This document shows positions 59,547 to 64,000 of a DNA stretch of 64,000 nt, piece after piece. Each line of letters opens with the position of its first letter. Within the stretch, counting starts at the first letter, position 1. Under the pieces are notes generated by a model. That model was not told the DNA's origin, ran no database searches, and was given only the letters and a program-made list of their open reading frames with translations. This DNA is from Acidimicrobiia bacterium (GTDB lineage: Bacteria; Actinomycetota; Acidimicrobiia; Acidimicrobiales; CATQHL01): contig VXXM01000035.1 of assembly GCA_009835395.1 (NCBI GenBank), positions 32,075-96,074 of the forward strand, written 5' to 3'. A program made the position numbers and the translations under genes.

Positions 59547-60269
59547 ATGAACATGCCCTTCTACGTGGCGCCCGAGCAGATCATGAAGGACCGGGCGGAC
59601 TACGCCCGCAAGGGAATCGCCCGGGGGAAGAGTCTTGTGGCGGTGACCTACCGCGATGGCATCCTGCTGTGCGCCGAGAACGTCTCGAACACGCTGCGGA
59701 AGATCAGCGAGATCTACGACCGCATCGCCTTCGCCGGGGTGGGCAAGTACAACGAGTTCGATCAGCTCCGCATCGCCGGCGTGCGCCACGCCGACCTGAA
59801 GGGCTACGCCTACAGCCGCCAGGACGTGGAGGCCCGCAGCCTCGCCAACCAGTACGCGCAGATACTGGGACAGATCTTCACGCACGAGATGAAACCCATG
59901 GAGGTGGAGATCCTCGTTGCGGAGATCACCGACGAGGTGGGAACCGAGCAGCTCTTCCACATCCTCTACGACGGCACGGTCAACGACGAGAGCCGCTGGT
60001 CGGTGCTCGGCGGCGAGGCCGAGGCCATCTCCGAGCGCCTCGGCGACCTGCACGACGCCGATCTCGACGCGGCGGCTGCGCTGCGCGCCGCGGTCGATGC
60101 CCTGGCCGGGCCGGAGCGAACGCTCGTCGCCGACGACCTCGAGGTGGCCACCCTCGACCGCACCCTCGGCCGGCGCTGCTTCCGCCGGCTGGGAATCGCC
60201 GAGGTGGACGCGCTGCTGGGGCAACCGCGGGCCGCATCCGGCGAGACGTCCGACGGAGCGGCGGACTAG
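59547..60269 (+). CDS. prcA: 20S proteasome alpha subunit
   Basis: Outer-ring gating subunit, 240 residues from the ATG at 59547 (GTG 59538 is possible). N-terminal gating region [23 protein letters not shown] in overlapping pieces with the alpha signature; [22 protein letters not shown] is typical. The C-terminus is Ala/Gly/Asp-rich. Forms the pore that docks the Mpa GQYL tail. Confidence 0.95.
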   Translation: MNMPFYVAPEQIMKDRADYARKGIARGKSLVAVTYRDGILLCAENVSNTLRKISEIYDRIAFAGVGKYNEFDQLRIAGVRHADLKGYAYSRQDVEARSLANQYAQILGQIFTHEMKPMEVEILVAEITDEVGTEQLFHILYDGTVNDESRWSVLGGEAEAISERLGDLHDADLDAAAALRAAVDALAGPERTLVADDLEVATLDRTLGRRCFRRLGIAEVDALLGQPRAASGETSDGAAD

Positions 60270-60279
60270 GGGCGACGCC

Positions 60280-61662
60280 TTGCAGCGACGCATCTACGGG
60301 ATCGAGAACGAGTACGGCGTCACGTTCGCTCTCGGCAGCCAGCGCCGCCTGAGCCCCGACGAGGTGGCGCGCTACCTGTTCCGCCGGGTGGTGTCGTGGG
60401 GGCGCAGCAGCAACGTGTTCCTCGCCAACGGAGCGAGGCTCTATCTCGACGTCGGGTCGCATCCCGAGTACGCCACCCCCGAGTGCGACTCCCTGTACGA
60501 CCTCGTGGCTCACGACCGCGCTGGAGAGTTGGTCCTGGATCAGCAGGTGGCCTACGCCCAGGAGCGGCTCAACGCCGATGGCATGCGCGGCGAGATCTAC
60601 CTCTTCAAGAACAACACCGACTCGGCGGGGAACTCCTACGGCTGCCACGAGAACTACCTCACCACGCGTCGCGAGGAACTCGCCGAGTACAGCGAGGTGC
60701 TCATCCCGTTCCTGGTGACCCGCCAGATCTACGCCGGCGCCGGCAAGATCCTGCTGACGCCGCGGGGGGCCAAGTACTGCATCAGCCAGCGTGCCGAGCA
60801 CATCTGGGAAGGGGTGTCCAGCGCCACCACCCGTTCGCGCCCCATCATCAACACGCGTGACGAGCCCCACGCCAACGCCGAGTTGTTCCGCCGCCTGCAC
60901 GTCATCGTGGGCGACTCCAACATGAGCGAGTACGCCACCTTCCTGAAGGTCGGAGCGTGCAGCATCCTGCTGCAGATGCTGGAGGAGCCGTCGATCGTGC
61001 TGCGGGACATGACCCTCGAGAACCCCATCCGGGCGATCCGGGAGATCAGCCACGACGACTTCGAGAAGATCAGCGACGGCTCGCGGCCCTGGCGGCGCGT
61101 GCGTCTGGCCAACGGCCGGCAGCTGAGCGCCCTGGACATCCAGCGCGAGTACTACGAGCGGGCCCAGGAGTTCTCCACCCGGTTCGACCTCGGCGTGGAG
61201 CAGAAGCGCGCCCTGCAGATGTGGGGCCACTGCCTGGAGCGCCTCGAGGCGGATCCCCTGAGCCTCGACCGGGAATGCGACTGGGTGATCAAGTACCGGC
61301 TGATCAACCACTACCGGGAGCGAAACGGCCTCACGTGGGACGACCCGCGGCTGGCGCTGCTCGACCTGAAGTACCACGACGTGAGCCGCGATCGGGGGCT
61401 GTTCTACAAGCTGCAGCAACGAGACCTGGTCGAGTCGATCTGCCTGGAGGACGATGTGCTGGAGGCCATGCACCGTCCGCCCCAGACCACCAGGGCCCGC
61501 CTGCGCGGCGAGTTCGTGCGGCGCGCCAAGGAGCGCAAGCGGGACTACACCGTGGACTGGGTGCATCTCAAGCTGAACGACCAGGCACAGCGCACGGTGC
61601 TGTGCAAGGACCCGTTCAAGTCCCACGACGAACGGGTCGAGAAGCTGATCGCATCGCTGTGA
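60280..61662 (+). CDS. pafA: Pup-protein ligase PafA
   Basis: Joins the Pup C-terminal Glu to substrate lysines using ATP. 460 residues from a TTG at 60280, preceded by AGGGG; no ATG or GTG lies near the conserved N-terminus [13 protein letters not shown]. The catalytic Asp57 is in [13 protein letters not shown]. It lacks the Dop-specific loop. ATP-site motif [19 protein letters not shown] is intact. 10 bp after prcA. Confidence 0.95.
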   Translation: MQRRIYGIENEYGVTFALGSQRRLSPDEVARYLFRRVVSWGRSSNVFLANGARLYLDVGSHPEYATPECDSLYDLVAHDRAGELVLDQQVAYAQERLNADGMRGEIYLFKNNTDSAGNSYGCHENYLTTRREELAEYSEVLIPFLVTRQIYAGAGKILLTPRGAKYCISQRAEHIWEGVSSATTRSRPIINTRDEPHANAELFRRLHVIVGDSNMSEYATFLKVGACSILLQMLEEPSIVLRDMTLENPIRAIREISHDDFEKISDGSRPWRRVRLANGRQLSALDIQREYYERAQEFSTRFDLGVEQKRALQMWGHCLERLEADPLSLDRECDWVIKYRLINHYRERNGLTWDDPRLALLDLKYHDVSRDRGLFYKLQQRDLVESICLEDDVLEAMHRPPQTTRARLRGEFVRRAKERKRDYTVDWVHLKLNDQAQRTVLCKDPFKSHDERVEKLIASL

Positions 61663-61684
61663 ACGGCTAGCGGGAGCCGCTGCG

Positions 61685-63640
61685 ATGAGCACTCCGGCCA
61701 GCGCCAAGCTGGAACGCCTCCTGAACCTGACCGCCGCCCTGCTCGCCACCGAACGGCTCCTGCCCGCCAGCGAGATCGCCTCCAAGGTGGCGGGATACGC
61801 CGACGGCAAGGCAGCCTTCCGGCGCACGTTCGAACGCGACAAGAGCGAACTGCGCGAGATGGGCATCCCGCTGGAGACCGGCGCCGTGCCGGGCAGCGAT
61901 CCGCCCGTCGAGGGCTACCGGATCCGCCCCCGCGACTACTACCTCGACGATCCCGACCTGGCGGCCGACGAGCGTGCCGCGCTGCACCTCGCCGCCCGGA
62001 CGGTGCGTTTGGAGGGCACTGCACTCGAGACCGCGTTCTGGGCACTCGGCGGGCGGCCGCCGGAGGGAGATCCGGCGCAGGAACTGGCCGTCATCCCGTT
62101 CAACGAGCACCTGGCCACCCTCTACCGGGCGATCTCGGGCCGCAGCGTGGTGTCGTTCCGCCATCGCGGCGAGCCGCGCACCGTCGAGCCGGTGCGGCTG
62201 CACTTCGCCCGCGGGCACTGGTACCTGGGCGGTCACGACCGCGACCGCGCCGCCTGGCGCCACTTCCGCCTCGACCGCATCGCCGAACCGACCCTCGGCG
62301 ACGCCGGAGGGTTCGTGCCGAAGCCGGCGCCTTCCGGGGGTCTCGAGCGGCCTCCCTGGGCGATGGGCGCCGAATCCTGGACTGCGCAGATCCACGTGGA
62401 TGCCGACGTCGCCGACTGGGCCCTGGGGCAGGTGGGGCAGGACACGCACCACGAGCGGCGCCCCGACGGGTCGCTGCTGCTGCACCTGCCGGTCGCCAAT
62501 GCGGACGCGCTGGTCGATTTCGTGCTCGGGCTGCTCGACCGAGCCGAGCTCATCGGCCCACCGGAGCTGCGGGAGAAGCTCCTCGAGAGGGTGCAGGCCT
62601 GCGCCGCCGGGTCCGCGCAGCCCCCGGCGCGGGCGCCCGGCCGGGCCACTGCCGCCGGGCCCGAGCAGCCTGCGCAGGCCCCGGCGGCGGCTGCCCCTTC
62701 ACGGCCGCGGCGGCTGACCTCCTCCGAACGGATGCACCGCCTCCTGCAACTCATTCCGTGGGTGGCCGACCGCGGCGGGGCGACCCTCACCGAGATCACC
62801 GAGCGCTTCGACTATCCCGCCGACGGGTTGCTCGACGACCTGCAGCAGGTGGTCTTCATGGTCGGTGTGCCTCCCTACACCCCCGACGCCCTGATCGAAG
62901 TGGAGGTGGCGGACGGTTTCGTCCAGATCAACTTCGCCGACTATTTCCGCAAACCGCTCCGGCTCACGCCGCCGCAGGCCGTGGCCCTCCTGGCCGCGGC
63001 AACCGGCCTGCTGGGCCTCACCGGCGACAGCGCGCTGGAGCGAGGACTCGCCAAGCTCGCCGGGACCCTCGGCGTGAACCCCGCCGAGGCGCTTGAGGTC
63101 CGCCTCGGCGAGGCGACCTCCGAGGCGCTGGAGACCCTGCGGGACGGCTGCCGCGAGCATCGGCCGGCCGCCATCCGGTACTACAGCTACGACCGCGACG
63201 CCGTCACCGAGCGGGTCATCGAGCCCTACCGGACCTTCGCTCACGAGGGGGCCTGGTACGTCCGGGCCTTCTGCCGGCGCAGTGGCCAGGAGCGCACCTT
63301 CCGGCTCGATCGTGTGACCGCCGCGGACTTGCTGGACGAATCGTTCGACCCGCCGCCGGGACCGGTCCCCGCCACGGTCTGGGACCCGCCGGCGGAGGGG
63401 CCGTGGGTCGAGTTGACACTCGAGGGTCCCGCCCAGTGGGTTCTGGACCACTACCCGGCGAGCCAACTGGCCTGGGAGGGGCACATCTGCCGGGCGCGCC
63501 TTCCCGTCGGCGGGGTGGCCTGGCTCGAGAGGCTCTTGCTCCGACTCGGGCCGGCGGCTCGGGTCGCAGCGAGCCAGGGACTCCCGCCCGAACCCGGCGC
63601 CGCCGCGGCTCGCCGAATCCTCGCGCGCTACGCCGGATAA
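61685..63640 (+). CDS. pafBC: PafB-PafC fusion transcription regulator
   Basis: 651 residues containing both WYL-HTH regulators in one chain. PafB part 1-~310: HTH (LERLLNLTAALLATERLLPASEIA), WYL (VEPVRLHFARGHWYLGG). Ala/Pro-rich linker ~312-340. PafC part ~342-651: HTH (ERMHRLLQLIPWVADRGGATLTEI), WYL domain (VIEPYRTFAHEGAWYVRAF). In mycobacteria separate PafB and PafC form a complex that activates DNA-damage genes. Natural fusions are known in other actinobacteria. 22 bp after pafA. Confidence 0.93.
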   Translation: MSTPASAKLERLLNLTAALLATERLLPASEIASKVAGYADGKAAFRRTFERDKSELREMGIPLETGAVPGSDPPVEGYRIRPRDYYLDDPDLAADERAALHLAARTVRLEGTALETAFWALGGRPPEGDPAQELAVIPFNEHLATLYRAISGRSVVSFRHRGEPRTVEPVRLHFARGHWYLGGHDRDRAAWRHFRLDRIAEPTLGDAGGFVPKPAPSGGLERPPWAMGAESWTAQIHVDADVADWALGQVGQDTHHERRPDGSLLLHLPVANADALVDFVLGLLDRAELIGPPELREKLLERVQACAAGSAQPPARAPGRATAAGPEQPAQAPAAAAPSRPRRLTSSERMHRLLQLIPWVADRGGATLTEITERFDYPADGLLDDLQQVVFMVGVPPYTPDALIEVEVADGFVQINFADYFRKPLRLTPPQAVALLAAATGLLGLTGDSALERGLAKLAGTLGVNPAEALEVRLGEATSEALETLRDGCREHRPAAIRYYSYDRDAVTERVIEPYRTFAHEGAWYVRAFCRRSGQERTFRLDRVTAADLLDESFDPPPGPVPATVWDPPAEGPWVELTLEGPAQWVLDHYPASQLAWEGHICRARLPVGGVAWLERLLLRLGPAARVAASQGLPPEPGAAAARRILARYAG

Positions 63641-63680
63641 CCGCTGGACAGAAGGTCCGGTCGGTTACGGTGAACCCTCG

Positions 63681-63977
63681 ATGACCCGAGAACCTCCCCG
63701 GAAGTCCCCGCGCCAGCCGGACCCCTCCGACCCGGCGTGGGTGGATCACATCCTGGACCAGCTCACCAGCCGGCCGATGCCCGCGGCGCCCGAAGTGGCA
63801 GGCGCCGACGCCGACGAGCCCGAGCCCTCCGACGCCGGCCCGGAGCCCGCTCCGGAGGAGGATGTCGAACTCGAATCGCTCCCCCCCGAGACCCCCCCGC
63901 CGCGGGGCGGGTATTCACAGCGGCGGGGCCCCGAGCCTAGGGGTGGGGGGGGTGGCGGGGGGCGGGGGGGGAAATAA
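63681..63977 (+). CDS. Partial or unreliable protein at window end
   Basis: Starts MTREPPRKSPRQPDPSDPAWVDHILDQ and is followed by an acidic Pro/Glu-rich stretch (EPEPSDAGPEPAPEEDVELE). After ~63930 the sequence turns into G runs and the apparent stop TAA (63975-63977) lies in low-complexity sequence, so the C-terminus is not trustworthy. No family recognised. Position after pafBC, where tat genes often sit in actinobacteria, but nothing here looks like TatA. Confidence 0.5.
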   Translation: MTREPPRKSPRQPDPSDPAWVDHILDQLTSRPMPAAPEVAGADADEPEPSDAGPEPAPEEDVELESLPPETPPPRGGYSQRRGPEPRGGGGGGGRGGK

Positions 63978-64000
63978 AGGGGGGGGGGGGGGGGGGGGGG
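63941..64000. other. Poly-G low-quality end
   Basis: The last ~60 bases are almost pure G with a few A/T/C. This looks like a contig-end or two-colour sequencing artefact rather than biology. Confidence 0.7.

Noticed and set aside
63681-63977. TatA downstream of pafBC
   Set aside because: No N-terminal membrane helix or amphipathic helix; only a short acidic Pro-rich sequence.

Overview
This is one continuous, very GC-rich stretch of chromosomal DNA from an actinobacterium. A complete Pup-proteasome locus (mpa, dop, pup, prcB, prcA, pafA, pafBC), a mycothione-reductase-type flavoprotein, a DUF3151 protein and trmI just upstream of mpa all point to Actinobacteria. The housekeeping style, many GTG starts and FAS-II genes suggest a deep lineage such as Acidimicrobiia, but that is inference and no rRNA is present. 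No prophage, insertion sequence or CRISPR array is visible. The last ~60 bases are poly-G with little information and look like a contig-end artefact.

Layout. 0-5.3 kb: a Bcp-type peroxiredoxin with an in-frame UGA at the catalytic position, overlapping fabZ, followed by a convergent FAS-II operon (fabD-fabH-fabG-acpP-fabF on the minus strand). 5.5 kb: tRNA-Leu(CAA). 5.6-13.4 kb: class II DAHP synthase and a sigma-70 factor, then nadD-rsfS, then chorismate synthase, a malonyl-CoA-synthetase-like ligase and mycothione reductase. 13.6-23.6 kb: an EF-G paralogue, an MFS exporter, a CopC-CopD fusion with a 16-cysteine repeat domain, a divergent 3-hydroxyacyl-CoA dehydrogenase, a J-domain protein, a membrane pyrophosphatase and 5-formyl-THF cyclo-ligase. 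23.7-28.1 kb: trkA and two trkH genes. 28.1-34.4 kb: gltBD. 34.5-43.3 kb: a DHA2 exporter, hydrolase, AlkA-type glycosylase, a palindromic tandem repeat, GDPD, pyruvate kinase, DUF3151, mobA, RNase D and a tiny zinc-binding protein. 43.3-50 kb: ClC channel, then a FIST-tkt-tal operon. 50-54.6 kb: D,D-carboxypeptidase, LON-substrate-domain protein, small membrane proteins, trmI and a CvpA-like protein. 54.6-64 kb: ferredoxin and the Pup-proteasome operon.

The strongest discovery is the first gene. The UGA at codon 45 falls exactly on the peroxidatic cysteine of Bcp (TPG-U-TKQAC). The reading frame continues with a normal family sequence to a separate stop, and a hairpin with bacterial SECIS geometry starts 11 nt after the UGA. 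UGA is an ordinary stop elsewhere in the window, so genome-wide UGA reassignment is unlikely. No sel genes lie in this window, so the selenocysteine machinery must be sought elsewhere in the genome.

Other points of note: a FabD with a C-terminal lipoyl/biotinyl-like barrel lacking the modifiable lysine; an uncharacterised extracellular domain with five evenly spaced disulfide-type repeats on a copper-import fusion protein; tandem TrkH paralogues, one with an altered selectivity filter; a 9-bp dyad at the predicted gltB transcription start; and many TANNNT hexamers 6-9 nt before start codons, suggesting leaderless mRNAs.
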